36,496 nucleotides of DNA from Scytalidium lignicola (lineage: Eukaryota; Ascomycota; Leotiomycetes): contig NCSJ02000402.1 in assembly GCA_002812745.2 (NCBI GenBank), positions 1 to 36,496 on the forward strand, written 5' to 3'. Of this stretch, positions 9,685-20,461 are shown piece by piece; within the stretch, counting starts at the first letter, position 1; every line of letters begins with the position of its first letter. The position numbers and the translations under genes are program-made. The notes under the pieces were generated by a model. It made no database searches and was not told where the DNA came from. It saw nothing but the letters and a program-made list of their open reading frames with translations.

Positions 9685-12178
9685 ATGGATGGAGACTACA
9701 AAACGTTGTCATACAATTCGTCGCCGCAGCATCGCCGACAGCGATGCCGGATCTCATTCAGCTGCACAAACTGCCGCCACAGCAAACAAAAGGTTAGTTA
9801 AGCACATCTATGTTAACAAATAACAGCTTCTGGGCGTATAAGTTAACCTACTATTAGTGTGATCGCCAGAAGCCTTGCGCTTCTTGTATTCGTCGTGGAC
9901 GGAAGAACACTTGTCACTATGAAGAAGCTGTCTTCGAGTAGGATCGCCATACTCTACTTCATCATAATACAGACCACAAATCTAGTAGCTAACGTGTGAT
10001 GTGGTAGATCAAGTTTTCAGAAATCACTCCTGGTGAAGAACCAAAGACCTTTGCTGCCTGCTTATATGGAATCTACAGTTCAAAAAGTCGCGCCGCAAAA
10101 CGTACACTCCGAGCCGCCATCAATTCAGGCCCTGGATTGTTTTGGTTATTCGAATGTGAATGAAAACAATGCTTTGGGATTCTATAAAAAACTTGTGCAT
10201 TCGGATACGGGTTTCAATCAGAATGCCCAAAAGAAGCACAATGGCGAGATGCGGCTTGCTCCGGGAGTTCTGGAGAAGTACCTCCACCTGCTAAGGCTGT
10301 TGCCATCTCGTTTCTATGTAGACGCTCTGGTAGCTATATTCTTTGACGAGGTCGGCTGGCAATACAGCTTGGTCGATTACAACATTTTCGCCGATCGGCT
10401 GAATGTCTTTTATAAATCCACTTATGACAAGGTAGTAAAGAATCAAAGCGTGCTACCAGAGTCCCTCTGTTTTCCCTCTCTCCTCTTTCAAATTTTCGCT
10501 CTGGCCCTTCAATTTCTACCGTCTGATTATAATCGGTCGTTGGACGCTTTATACATGGGAAGTTCATTCGAATATCTCGCAGGGGAATATAGCGATACTG
10601 GAGATGCAGTGTCAGCATTGTTCAAAAAAGATGAGATGAATTTTGTTTCAGTACAAGCGGCTTTTCTTAGAGTTTGCTGGTTGAAAAACGAGGGACGAGT
10701 GACTGAATCGTGGCATACATTGGGACGGGTTATTATGGATGCGAAAGAGATAGGATTGCATCGCTTGGATGAAAAAGTTGATGCAGGAGATTCAGATGTC
10801 ACATGTAGTCAGTTGTGGGCTATGGAGGATCGACGCCGGCTGTGGTTGAATATTTTTCTTTGGGACAGGTATGTGGTGTAAATCCATATTTTGAAGCCCT
10901 CCTGTGCTAACACTTAGCAAAAGTGAAATGGGTATAGTTTTGGGAAAGCCATTAAACGTAAACCTTCGAGATTGTCTGACAAGCCCACCAGTAGACGTAA
11001 AAGTCACTGAAAATCTGAAAACTACGGCTCCATTTCCTAGAGGAGAATTTGACAAGCCCACTTCGTTAACCCTGCGGCTAATCGAATATCGCCTCCAGAT
11101 CAACTTGCCAAAAGTCAGAGAGTTGGAGTCCGAAGGACCTTTTCCTAAAGACTATACCAAAGTTCAGTTGCTTCATCAGGAAGCTCTCAATTATATGGAT
11201 ACACTTCCGGCCCTCTATCGATTTGTTAATCCTGATAAGTCTTTTGACATCGAATGTCCATGGCTTGCAGCACAGAGAGAATACCTCCATACCGTAGCTT
11301 GGTATTTCATTCTTGCGCTTCACAAACCATACACATTCACTATCCCCGAGAGTCGTAAAGAGATTATGCGAGCTGGAATAGAAATACTTCAAGCTCAGAA
11401 AAGGAATTTTGAATGTTTGAAAGAGCAGCATTATAAGTTATTCACACTTACTTATCTGACAGTCGAAGCAGCCGTAGCGATCTTAGCGGTGCTCATTGCA
11501 TATCCTGATGATAACGGTGAACCTGGAAAAGAAGCCTTTCACTGTATTAGGGATAGCATCACACGACTTCGTATTACCCACGAGAAAAAGAATGCTCTGG
11601 CAGGAATAGCGGCAGATGTAATTCAAGTTCTTCTAAATCGTGTGGAGACTGCTAGAATCTTTTCGATTTCTGGGCTTGAAAATACATCATTCGTCGTGAA
11701 CCCATCGCCGAAATCCAATTCCACGACACTTTCCGAGTCTATGGTTGGGCAAGATTCGTCGCCTCATAACGTTCAGGATGTTGGGTACGAGAATTCGATG
11801 GCTTCAAGTTCGAATTTTAGTAGCAGTAGTTTATCGTTGTTGAATCTTCAAGATACACCTTTCAGTGACGGTAATCTATCTTCATCGAATTATCAAGATA
11901 CGTCTCCACAGGACAACTTTTTGTCTGCAATGGACATTGGAATGGATTCGACTGCTACCAACAATGGAAACCTATTCGCCCCATTGCAGCCGATAGCAGA
12001 TTTGATGTTTCACGACCTAGCTCCTGCTTTCGACGTTGGATCTGTTGGAATGCAAAACCCGAATATGCAAACAGTTGGACAGGGCTTTGAAAATAACTCT
12101 GCAGATGAGTTGCAACAGCAGTTCACGGGTAACTTTGCAGAGAACAGCCTTTGGGGTTTTATGAATCAAGGGTTGTGA
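9685..12178 (+). CDS. Zn(II)2Cys6 fungal transcription factor
   Basis: Predicted nuclear DNA-binding regulator of about 767 residues in four exons: 9685-9792, 9858-9937, 10008-10868 and 10924-12178. Introns of 65, 70 and 55 nt have GT-AG ends and TAAC or CTAAC branch-like sites. The Zn cluster is split by intron 1: CTNCRHSKQK ends exon 1, and CDRQKPCASCIRRGRKNTC follows, giving all six Cys. The middle holds the fungal-specific transcription factor domain (LWLNIFLWD then MGIVLGKP at the exon 3/4 junction). The C-terminal third is rich in Ser, Asn and Gln, typical of activation regions. For intron 3, acceptors at 10917 and 10923 both keep frame and differ by two residues. The gene sits beside an ADH pseudogene and intact aromatic-type catabolic genes, so control of that cluster is a reasonable inference. 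No lesion is seen. Confidence 0.88.
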
Positions 12179-12289
12179 AAGCTATAGCTGACATAATAGT
12201 AGCCCATGTCGATTCTAACTATTGTTTGTCCGTCGCCACTAGCTCAATTTCCATTATTATGTCGTAGCACGGCCAAGTTTTCTTTATGC

Positions 12290-13628
12290 TTATGCGTTGA
12301 AGTCTACCACACATCGGCCAGCAACTTCTCCCTTCTTCAATTTCTGTACCGCTTCGGGGAGTTTGTCAATTGGGTATGTTTCATATATCGGCTTCAGAAG
12401 ACCCTGTTGTTGGTGTGAGTCGAGCAGATATTAGTGACATGGGATTGGGGCAACATACACGTCCAGCAAAGTCCAACGCTCTGCTTGTATCTTCCATTGA
12501 CCCTACAAGAGTTCCTTTGATCTCGAGGTTCCTGAAAGCAAATAGCGACGGGTCAGCACCGATAGTGACGGTATTCATGGCAGCTAAATTTCATCAGTAA
12601 TCTCATCAGCAATTCAATAGCAAAAAATAGTACTCACGTAGTCAGATGCACATGACCTTTGCTCCAATTCGGGTCCCAGTTAAACTAATCGCGGTTGAAT
12701 AAGCTTGTGGTGCAGTAACTAGTACTGCATGAGCTCCAACATTGTCTGCAATTGCTACCACTGCAGCTGCGACATGCTTAGTCTCCTTGAAATCAATAAA
12801 GTCCTCCCTATTGATTGGCAGAGATTCCTTTTCTCTAGCCCAGTATCAACGATGATTGGACAATAGCCCATTGCCTTTGCTAGTTGCACCCCTTGAATTC
12901 CTACTCCACCACCTCCACCAGGAAAGCAGACCCAGTCTCCTGGTCTCAATTCCGCTTCAATGAGGGAACGATACATTGTCGCCGCTGAGCACATGGCTGG
13001 AGCAGCGATGAAGTCGTCCACACCATCCGGGATTCTTGTTGTATATTTTGCCGGAGAAACAATGTATTGCTGGTATGTACCAGTCTATAAGAGGTGTTAG
13101 TTATAAGGCTACAAGCACATTAAACAGGATGCAGTTAAAGATACCTTGACTAGGCCAGTAGATATGGCATTTGCACAATAAGCTTCTTTGTTTCCCCAGC
13201 AAAGGTCACAGCTTCCGTAAACATCCCATACAGGTTTCACTCCACCACGGTCTCCAACTTTCCAGTTTTTAACGTTGGCTCCAACCTTGACAATGACTCC
13301 GGCACCCTCATGTCCAGGAGATCGAACTCCAAAATCGGACATTTTTGGGAAAGCAAAGTCATGCATCATGTAATGTAAGTCAGTGAAACACAGGCCAGTA
13401 GTATTGAGCCTGAGAAGAACTTCATCCGGACCTATCAAACAGTTTTATTAGTTGATATTTCTAGAGTAGTAGGCCTTAAAGTGCTTCTTACCTGGTTCTG
13501 GAACTGGCACCATCTGAACTTCTATCTCAAAGTCAGGGCCTTCCTTCGTCACCACACCAGCTTTTCAGAATTTTGGGATCTCATCTTGGATGGTAGTATT
13601 GGTAGTTGAAGGCTCGGAGGTTAGCCAT
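12290..13628 (-). pseudogene. Zinc-type alcohol dehydrogenase pseudogene
   Basis: Reading down from ATG 13628, fragments line up with a complete MDR alcohol dehydrogenase of the ADH1 kind: MANLRAFNYQYYHPR; PDEVLLRLNTTGLC; the Zn-site GHEGAG; the partial Cys cluster CDLC...C; the nucleotide-binding GGGGGVG; VTAPQAYSTA; TLVGSMEDTSRALDFAG; and GRCVVDFNA ending at 12290. Introns with good sites are visible at 13432-13491 and near 13082-13140, 12590-12640 and 12405-12460. Lesions: an in-frame TGA after YYHPR, a frameshift just after it, a second frameshift around 12820-12840, and a TGA where MCIGLP is expected. The family oxidises alcohols to aldehydes with NAD; this copy cannot. It converges on the regulator (111 bp apart) and is divergent from the aldehyde dehydrogenase fusion. 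Confidence 0.85.
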
Positions 13629-14251
13629 TTTGAAGGTTTGGTATTGCGGAATTATGAAATCTTGGGATTTGTTGAGTGATCTCTCATTTCTTCGTTGACG
13701 AAGACCTGTTTAAATATGCAAAGTTTGGCACACAGAAACATTTTCCTTGCAAAAAGCTCATTTTCTACTAAATAAGCCATTCTTCTTGGAACAAGCCAGT
13801 GATCAATATTGCGAGGCATCAATCTAATCCCAATAGATTGCCTAGAATCCTCCGCCTATGACCGATGGTGGTATCTATGCCCGATCATCGTTTTCTACTC
13901 GGGCTGCCTAAATTGAGACGTTGGAACCATAGGATTTAGGCTTATTAAGTACGACGCATAAGATATTTTACCATTTACCTTCACGTTCAGAGGGTTGGCG
14001 GTCTTTATCGTTGTGAATATTCATGTAGGAGGTGCTTACTTAAGAGTTAACAGCGCGCGCTAGGAACTCGCAACCAATAGCATCGAGGCATATATCCGGC
14101 GCTAGGGACTACTGCCTCCTATCGCCACTCAACATGCACTCCTATTCCCGCATCGCAGAAAATGACAAGGATAGATCCAATGAATCTGGCTTTCCTCCGA
14201 GGAGGCATTAGCTCCACCTTGAGATACTTCTCGAAGACGTTGAGTCTTGAA

Positions 14252-14259
14252 TATATAAA
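14252..14259 (+). promoter_or_regulatory. TATA box of the CMD-ALDH fusion gene
   Basis: TATATAAA lies about 235 bp upstream of the ATG at 14493. It is followed by a C/T/A-rich leader (about 14280-14490) without convincing coding sequence, typical of a fungal 5' UTR. The 864-bp gap to the ADH pseudogene (13629-14492) probably served as a bidirectional promoter. Confidence 0.5.
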
Positions 14260-14492
14260 ACCATCTGCTTCTCGGTATACAATCATTAATCAAATATCTT
14301 CACAATCTTCAACATCAACTGCAACTCATATTCTTCATCATTCATCATTTATATTTGTCGATATAATCTTTAATATTCTCAACGGTATCATCTACAGAAA
14401 GAATTCGAGACACCACACAAACCATCAGCATTTTAAACCCTCCAAACCAACACCTTGAATTTAAAGCTCCTTGTCACTCAACAGCCATCAAC

Positions 14493-16478
14493 ATGCGCGT
14501 CCCTCTTACAACCCCAAGCCAGCTTACCCCGGAGCAGCAGCCGCTGTACGATGATATGAAATCAACCATTGCCTCCAACCTCAACAGTTTCCAGACGCAA
14601 ACGGAAGAAGGAGCACTCGTTGGCCCTTGGAGTGCATGGATAACTGAGCCAGTAATTGGTGGAGCAGTTTGGAATCTCGCCAAGGTTATCACCACCCAAG
14701 CAACTTTGCCAAATGCAGCAAGGCAAATCGCAATTCTCGTTGTTGGTTCCCATTTCAAGGCGGCTTATGAACTCTATGCTCATATTGCTCTGTCACAAGC
14801 AGAGGGTATGAGTGAGGATAAGGTCACTACACTTGCCAAAGGTCTTCGCCCAGCTAGTCTGAACGAACAAGAGAGTACTGCCTATGATGTTGCTCATGCA
14901 TTAGTCAATGGTGGTGTACTCCCAGAGGCCATCTACACAAAATCGGTCAAGGTTTTTGGACAGCATGGCACAAATGAACTTACCTACTTGGTCGGTGTAT
15001 ACTGCCTTGTTTCGGTGACCCTTAACGGCTTCGACATACCTGCCCCTACAACATCTAAACCGGCTGAACCAGTAGTTACGAAGCCTAATGATTCTGCTCC
15101 AACTCCTGGCACATATCAGACTATCAACCCCACAACTGGAAAAATCGAAAAAACCATTCCAGAAACTTCAGACGCGGAGGTAGCTGCAGCACTTGACATT
15201 GCTCATGACCGCTACGAGAATGATTGGAGCCGCCGCTCAGTTGCAGAACGCGCTGCTATTGTTGGTCGTGCAGCCACCATCCTGCGTTCGAAATTAGAGG
15301 AGTATGCAGCCATAGTCACAAAGGAGATGGGTAAACTTATTGATCAATCTCGTTGGGAGGTCATGTTCTCTGCGGACATTCTAGAGTACTATGCTACTCA
15401 TGCCGAAGCCTTCCTAGAGAGTAAGCCTCTCCCAGAAGCGCCTGACTCGGTCATCGCAACGGCCCCTATCGGCGTGATCTTAGCAATTGAGCCTTGGAAC
15501 TTCCCTTACTACCAGCTAGCACGAGTAGTAGGCCCACAGCTTGTTGTTGGGAATGTTGCCATCATGAAGCATGCCCCTAGCGTACCACAGTGCGCGTTGG
15601 CATTTGCTCGGCTCTTCGAGGAAGCAGGAGCTCCTCAAGGTGTTTACACGAATCTCTTCTGCAGTGTCTCACAGATCAGTGATCTTATTGATGACTTTAG
15701 GGTGCGTGGTGTAACGTTGACTGGTAGTGAGTTGGCTGGGTCATCAGTAGCTGAGCAAGCTGGCCGTAAGCTGAAGAAGGTAGTATTGGAATTGGGTGGC
15801 AGTGATCCTTACATAGTACTAGAGGATGCTGACCTTGAGAAAGCCATTAGTCAAAGTGCTATGGCTCGTCTGGTCAATATGGGACAGGGCTGTGTCTCCT
15901 CCAAACGCTTCATTGTTGTTGGGAAAGAGCGTGGTGCGATATTCCTTGACGGTCTTGTGAAACAGTTTGAGAGCCTCCAGGTCGGTGATCCAGCTGATCG
16001 CAGCACGTCTCTTGGGCCACTTGTTTCCGAACGTGCTATTCAAGGTTTATTGGCCCAAATAAATGGAGCCAAAGCAAACGGTGCTCGTATTGTTACGGGA
16101 GGGAAGCGGATCGACCGCCCTGGCTTCTATCTCGAGCCAACGATCATTACAGACATATCCAAGGAAAATCCATTATATCAGCAAGAGACTTTTGGACCTG
16201 TTGCCTCCTTTTATGTTGTGAACAATGAAGAAGAGGCTATCAAGCTTGCAAATGATACCAAATTCGGTCTCGGATCTTCGATCTGGAGCACCAACATAGA
16301 AAGAGCGCGGAAGGTTGCTGATCAGATTGAGAGCGGTATGGTCTTCATCAATTCTTTTGCACAGGCCGGCCCAGAGTCCCCATTTGGTGGAGTCAAGAAT
16401 TCTGGTTATGGACGTGAGCTGGGCGAATTAGGGATTGGAGAATTTGTGAACCGTAAGCTCATTAAAGTCACTGCCTAG
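14493..16478 (+). CDS. Fusion of CMD-like domain and aldehyde dehydrogenase
   Basis: A single-exon protein of 661 residues. Residues about 1-190 resemble the carboxymuconolactone decarboxylase/AhpD-like fold (block AYELYAHIALSQAEGMS near 90-107) but lack the CxxC of peroxidase-type AhpD. A Pro/Thr-rich linker (about 187-205) leads to a full aldehyde dehydrogenase (about 207-661). ALDH catalytic residues are present with normal spacing: N336 in PWNFPYY, K359, E433 in ELGGSD and C467 in GQGC. The sequence is closest in style to NAD(P)-dependent succinate-semialdehyde dehydrogenases of the Sad/YneI type, but the substrate cannot be read from it. A cytosolic location is likely, since no signal is seen. 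The neighbouring extradiol-dioxygenase-like protein and decayed ADH, quinone reductase and SDR suggest it oxidises an aldehyde from ring or lactone breakdown. What the N-terminal domain does is unknown. Confidence 0.9.
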   Translation: MRVPLTTPSQLTPEQQPLYDDMKSTIASNLNSFQTQTEEGALVGPWSAWITEPVIGGAVWNLAKVITTQATLPNAARQIAILVVGSHFKAAYELYAHIALSQAEGMSEDKVTTLAKGLRPASLNEQESTAYDVAHALVNGGVLPEAIYTKSVKVFGQHGTNELTYLVGVYCLVSVTLNGFDIPAPTTSKPAEPVVTKPNDSAPTPGTYQTINPTTGKIEKTIPETSDAEVAAALDIAHDRYENDWSRRSVAERAAIVGRAATILRSKLEEYAAIVTKEMGKLIDQSRWEVMFSADILEYYATHAEAFLESKPLPEAPDSVIATAPIGVILAIEPWNFPYYQLARVVGPQLVVGNVAIMKHAPSVPQCALAFARLFEEAGAPQGVYTNLFCSVSQISDLIDDFRVRGVTLTGSELAGSSVAEQAGRKLKKVVLELGGSDPYIVLEDADLEKAISQSAMARLVNMGQGCVSSKRFIVVGKERGAIFLDGLVKQFESLQVGDPADRSTSLGPLVSERAIQGLLAQINGAKANGARIVTGGKRIDRPGFYLEPTIITDISKENPLYQQETFGPVASFYVVNNEEEAIKLANDTKFGLGSSIWSTNIERARKVADQIESGMVFINSFAQAGPESPFGGVKNSGYGRELGELGIGEFVNRKLIKVTA

Positions 16479-16708
16479 TGAAGAGATGTAATTAGTGGTG
16501 ATTTGGGGATTACAGGTTATATAATGCATAACATTAAGGCAGAAAATGATCAATTCATTAAAATCTAAGATATATACATAATAGTAACATAAACGTTTCA
16601 CAAAGTTATGTAGACTTTTAAGATCACTTAAGTTCATGCCTTTTGATTTAAAGCGACTTTGCTGATCAGCTAGATTCTTTGACCTTTAGACTATCTACTA
16701 TCAGAATA

Positions 16709-17296
16709 TCACTGCTGCGCCACATCAAGTAAACCTCTTAACCCAATCTCCTCTCTCTTCTTGATCTCCTTCTCCTCATCACCTCGTTGAAGACGCTCTA
16801 CTAGTATTTCAGGGTCGAAATCTGTCCCAATAGGATTCTCTGCAAACTCAGGACTCTGGATGAATCTCATAATCTCCTCAACAGTATCGAAGTTGTCTAC
16901 TTGAGTCTCAATTCTGTTGCCATCAGTATCACAGTAATAAATGCTGGTTGTTGGTCCATGGTTGATACACCACACAGGTAATATACCACGGGCTTTTCGC
17001 TGGCGATATGCAAGTGCTAAGTCTGTTAATGACCGATATGTAAATGCGAAATGTTCGAGTCCACATGTGTTAGGAGTTCTGTTTGTTGTATTTGGAATTC
17101 TTGCAATAGCGACATGGTGGTGCTCTTCGTCGAATGTAAGAAATGACAGCATCTCGTTTTCGTGGCTGATAGATGCACCAAGAAAAGTCTTATAATACGC
17201 AGCCATCTCTTTAAACTTGTTGGTACGTAAAACTATGTGAGCAAGGTAAGCTGGGCTAAGGACCTTATCAGATTGAGCGTCAAAATTAGTCGTCAT
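16709..17296 (-). CDS. VOC-family extradiol dioxygenase-like protein
   Basis: A 195-residue single-exon protein of the vicinal oxygen chelate (glyoxalase/bleomycin resistance/dihydroxybiphenyl dioxygenase) superfamily. The presumed metal ligands are H20 (LAHIVLRT), H82 (GLEHFAF) and E130 (CDTDGNRIETQ), the usual His-His-Glu arrangement, so a metal-dependent enzyme is likely. Family members cleave catechol-type rings or act on glyoxal adducts; catechol cleavage is favoured only by context. The C-terminal tail (about 165-195) is charged and probably helical. It converges on the CMD-ALDH gene with 230 bp between stop codons. The start at 17296 is the first ATG, about 80 bp below a TATA box. Confidence 0.85.
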   Translation of the reverse strand: MTTNFDAQSDKVLSPAYLAHIVLRTNKFKEMAAYYKTFLGASISHENEMLSFLTFDEEHHHVAIARIPNTTNRTPNTCGLEHFAFTYRSLTDLALAYRQRKARGILPVWCINHGPTTSIYYCDTDGNRIETQVDNFDTVEEIMRFIQSPEFAENPIGTDFDPEILVERLQRGDEEKEIKKREEIGLRGLLDVAQQ

Positions 17297-17375
17297 GGCT
17301 CGTTTTGCCCTTCTTGCTCTTTGTTTTTTGTCTTAGGGTTTAAGTATCTCCATACCTTTATATTCGGAGCTGCAG

Positions 17376-17383
17376 TTTTTATA
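17376..17383 (-). promoter_or_regulatory. TATA box of the VOC gene
   Basis: On the minus strand this reads TATAAAAA, about 80 bp before the ATG at 17296, with a purine/A-rich leader between. The 450 bp from 17297 to 17748 contain no other convincing gene and separate the VOC gene from the divergent quinone reductase pseudogene. Confidence 0.45.
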
Positions 17384-17748
17384 ATCTGAACCTTTACATA
17401 AGCGTTATCCGGTGTCCGGAGGTTTCATTCCGGAGTGGCAAGGTTGGGATAACATATTGTAAACCTTGCGCTACTTGACCTTTCACATTTTGTAATTGCA
17501 GTGTGGTTCCGCATGCGGTGAGAATCCTTCGGTCTCGGAAACCGTCCCGAATACTGTTTATAGCTGTCACTTTTCTTCTACGGACAAGGACTTGGCAACT
17601 CCGGCTCGTCTTCAAGTAGTGAATCTTGAGAAGGAAATTTATGCGTTCTTAAACCACTCCCTACTTTACTGTTTTACCCTGATCAACAAAGCTGTTGCTT
17701 CCTCCTACCATTTGTCCTACCAAATCTTATGGTTAACCTTTACTCATC

Positions 17749-18297
17749 ATGGCGCCAATCATCACAGTGAGTCTCTAAGATTATCTAACTAGATGGAGTG
17801 AGTCACTTCTGACGTCTCAACCTTTATAGTATTCCCTGCATGGGCAGATCGATGAGCTCGCGGCGTCAGTGGAAGCTGGCACTGAATCAACCGGTGGAAG
17901 TAATGTTCTCTAGCGGAATGTATGCCGTCATCCTGACCGATCCTTAAATAACGTTATGAGAGTTTTTGTTTACAAAGCTATTTCTAAAACTCCCGAGGAA
18001 ATGCTCCTAAAAAGCGTCCTCAAGCTGATGCATGCGGCCCCTAAACCTGATATTCTAGTCATCACCCCCTATGAGCTCTTGAAATGCGATTGCTTTTTAC
18101 TTGGTATTTTGATCCGTTATGGGAACATGCCAGCTCAGTAGAAGCTTTGGGACCCCACCGGCCAGCTCTGGGGACTTGGTGGCTTACAGGACAAGTACGC
18201 TCGCATTTTCGTTAGCACGGGCCGCCTTAGCAGTGGTCAGGAGACCACTGTTATCTCATCTCTGAGTTCTTTGGTCCACCACGGTGTAATAAGCTTA
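17749..18297 (+). pseudogene. WrbA-type NAD(P)H:quinone oxidoreductase pseudogene
   Basis: The first exon reads MAPIIT, then a 63-nt intron (17767-17829, GTGAGT...TAG), then YSLHGQIDELAASVEAGTE, matching the flavodoxin-like N-terminus of WrbA/PST2 proteins. A stop after SNVL and a scrambled stretch follow. From 17956 the frame reads KTPEEM...MHAAPKPDILVITPYELL, then RYGNMPAQ, a stop where Trp is expected (TGG to TAG), TGQLWG, and FVSTGRLSSGQETT...VHHGV to about 18297. The C-terminal FMN-domain end is missing. Intact relatives reduce quinones by two electrons and often accompany aromatic breakdown genes. At least two stops, an insertion and a 3' truncation make this copy dead. Confidence 0.82.
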
Positions 18298-18883
18298 ACG
18301 TCGATTTTAAAAAATATAATTCGTTACAGGTCTCTTTTTCTCTTTGTAGTTTATTTTACTGGTATTGCAGTGACAAATCTATAGAATATTAAAACTTGTC
18401 ACAACAAATCCTTTATTGATGTTCCCAGATTAATCGTATCTACTATTATAATTAAAGCCATGAAGTAGAGTATAACAAACCGGCCGTGAAATCCTGTTCG
18501 GTAATACTATGTCAGCTGGACATATATAAAGCACTTGGGTAAATTTTACAGCAATATTTTTTGGCTCGGGATTCACTACCATCAAGCATACGGAATGGGA
18601 TGAGGATAGCAGGTTAATAATTGCAGCATGGTAGTTAACGCCATGTTTATGTGTGAAAATATTCATCACCAGGTAGGGAACCTTCCATGAGGCATGATGG
18701 GCCTGGATCTGAGCCCGACGCTTTGAATCCGAGGTTACAGAGGTGCCGGAAGCACAAGCCCGGACCCCGAAACTTATGCCCCATGTGTGTCAAGTTAGAC
18801 TCCATCGTTGGCAAGGTAGTTGTCGGTCCGAGCTTCAAGCCCGAGCCAGATCGTGTTTCTCTAACGAGCCGGGTGCTGTAAGT

Positions 18884-19063
18884 CTGTGTCGTGCAGATAA
18901 CGAAGCTTGCATTGTCATTTAATAGGAAAGCTACTACAGTTGCTATTTCTATAAAGTCTACCTGACAGTCTAAAGCCTGTTGTTTTGTTACGACAGTTCC
19001 ATTTCGATGACTAACTTCCATCACTTTTACTAGCGGGGTTCGAATACAATTATCACACGCCAA
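18884..19063 (-). pseudogene. Short-chain dehydrogenase C-terminal relic
   Basis: Sixty codons read like the last third of an SDR: IRTPLVKVMEVS, then QQALDCQVDFIEIATVVAFL, then LLNDNASFVICTTQ, matching the family pattern (xxPxEIAxVVAFLLSDxASFVTG). The usual VTG is VIC and the final VDGG is absent; the open frame then runs into unrelated sequence to 18647. No nucleotide-binding half or YxxxK site is found upstream. Probably a leftover of a deleted oxidoreductase of the same cluster. Confidence 0.55.
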
Positions 19064-19355
19064 TCCTGATATGAAGAAAATCCGTTTCTGTTCGGAAAGG
19101 TGAGCAGGGCTGCTTTATCGGCAATGCTGGGTTACACGTAGCTAAAGGGTTAGGCGAGGGTGGGAAGTTGGTGAGCAGTGGTGGGCAACAGAGGAAAGCG
19201 GCAGAGTCAGCATGTAGTATCCAAAGGGACTCGTCTTGACTCCCTTAAGGCCTGGTTACCCTTTCCTTGTTTTTATACACAGATCCCATTTTGACTCTTG
19301 TACATAATAACATACATCCTCAAACAGGGAAGATTGTAGCTAGCTCCCCTTAGGT
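19064..19355. other. Short gene-free stretch
   Basis: The region between the SDR relic and the secreted-protein gene shows no convincing coding sequence and no clear repeat. Confidence 0.4.
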
Positions 19356-20128
19356 TCAAACTGCGCTCATTGCTGCAAGAATCGGAAACGTAATGTTGCC
19401 CTCTAATGGTGGCCATGTATCAACTTGCCAGTGAGTTGGAATCGGCGATGGTGGGATGCCTGATGGTGGACAGGTAACCTGCGTTGTCGTTGTAGCAGTC
19501 ATAGACGCCGGCGCATCTGCATCTACCTCGCTCATCCAAAGTGTACTATTCTGTAACGTGGCATTTGAGACTTGGAATATCGAGGAATAGCTGAACGGCG
19601 TGGAGGAGTTCACTCCAGGACTCGAGTCAGTGACTTGGTTCCAAGGCCCCCATGTGCAGCTACCGAGGGATGCGTTAAAGAGCACGAATCCACAGAATTG
19701 GGTACTGGAGGTTTCAACGCTGTTTGTAAAATTCCACAAGAGTAGGCCTGTATTTTTATCTGTCGTCGCTTTTCAGCACACACAACCAAGTCAAGTAATA
19801 GATTAGTCGTTGGACTCTACTGACAGCTCCCGGCATAATAATTCCAACCTCCATCCACAAATCCTTTAGTCTGGTTCGACACGGCATCTTGCACTGAATC
19901 AAAGCAATATATCGCGATGTCGATTGCAGTCGTATAATCAAATGGAGTGTAGGCTACCACCATGCTGTCGTTCTCCTGGACTGTAATATTGTAGACGTCC
20001 AGGCCGGAGGAGCTTGAAACTTGAGGGAATATGAATCCTTGACCTGAGTTGGCCTCGCATGGTGCGACAAATATGAAGGGTATGACGCCTAAAAGAAGGC
20101 AAACGGTCGTTATGAGAATGAGGGACAT
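19356..20128 (-). CDS. Hypothetical secreted protein, two exons
   Basis: The start at 20128 gives a clear signal peptide (SLILITTVCLLLGVIPFIFV) and exon 1 runs to about 19822. Exon 2 resumes near 19755 in a frame reading LLWNFTNSVETS and ends at 19356. The intron, about 60 nt, lies within 19749-19825 but its exact sites are uncertain: donors GTCAGT and GTAGAG overlap, and not all combinations keep frame. The product is about 235 residues, rich in Ser, Thr and Asn, with many N-glycosylation sequons and several Cys. No domain is recognised. It is transcribed divergently from the membrane protein gene at 20462 and may share its 333-bp promoter. Confidence 0.55.
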
Positions 20129-20461
20129 GTCAGTCTATTGACAGTGTTCAATTCAAGAGCTCGGCTGTGTGCTAGTGATGCAGTAATCCAAGATCCACCA
20201 AGTCATTCTTTTTAGTGCTGGCGATAGGATTAGCTCATTCCAGGCTCCAATGTGACTGAGCCTCAATCTGTACGTGTAGATGGGACGTAAATTACATCCA
20301 TGACAATCGTCGGAGGCACGGATTTCTGACCAATGATATAAATAGCTGTTGAACCCCACACCTTCTTCTCTATCTCTCTAGAGAATGCACTCGGCGATCT
20401 TCAACTTTTTTCAAAGCTGCAGATGCCGCTGCCAATCCATCGATGAACGAAACCTTCAACC

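Noticed and set aside
9482..9823. Open frame of 113 codons on the plus strand
   Set aside because: It overlaps exon 1 of the Zn2Cys6 gene in another frame and has no recognisable protein character.
14162..14458. Open frame of 98 codons before the CMD-ALDH gene
   Set aside because: It spans the TATA box and C/T-rich leader of that gene and looks like random coding in a 5' region.
19030..19045. GGTTCGAATAC resembling a tRNA B box
   Set aside because: No matching A box, acceptor stem or cloverleaf could be found around it.
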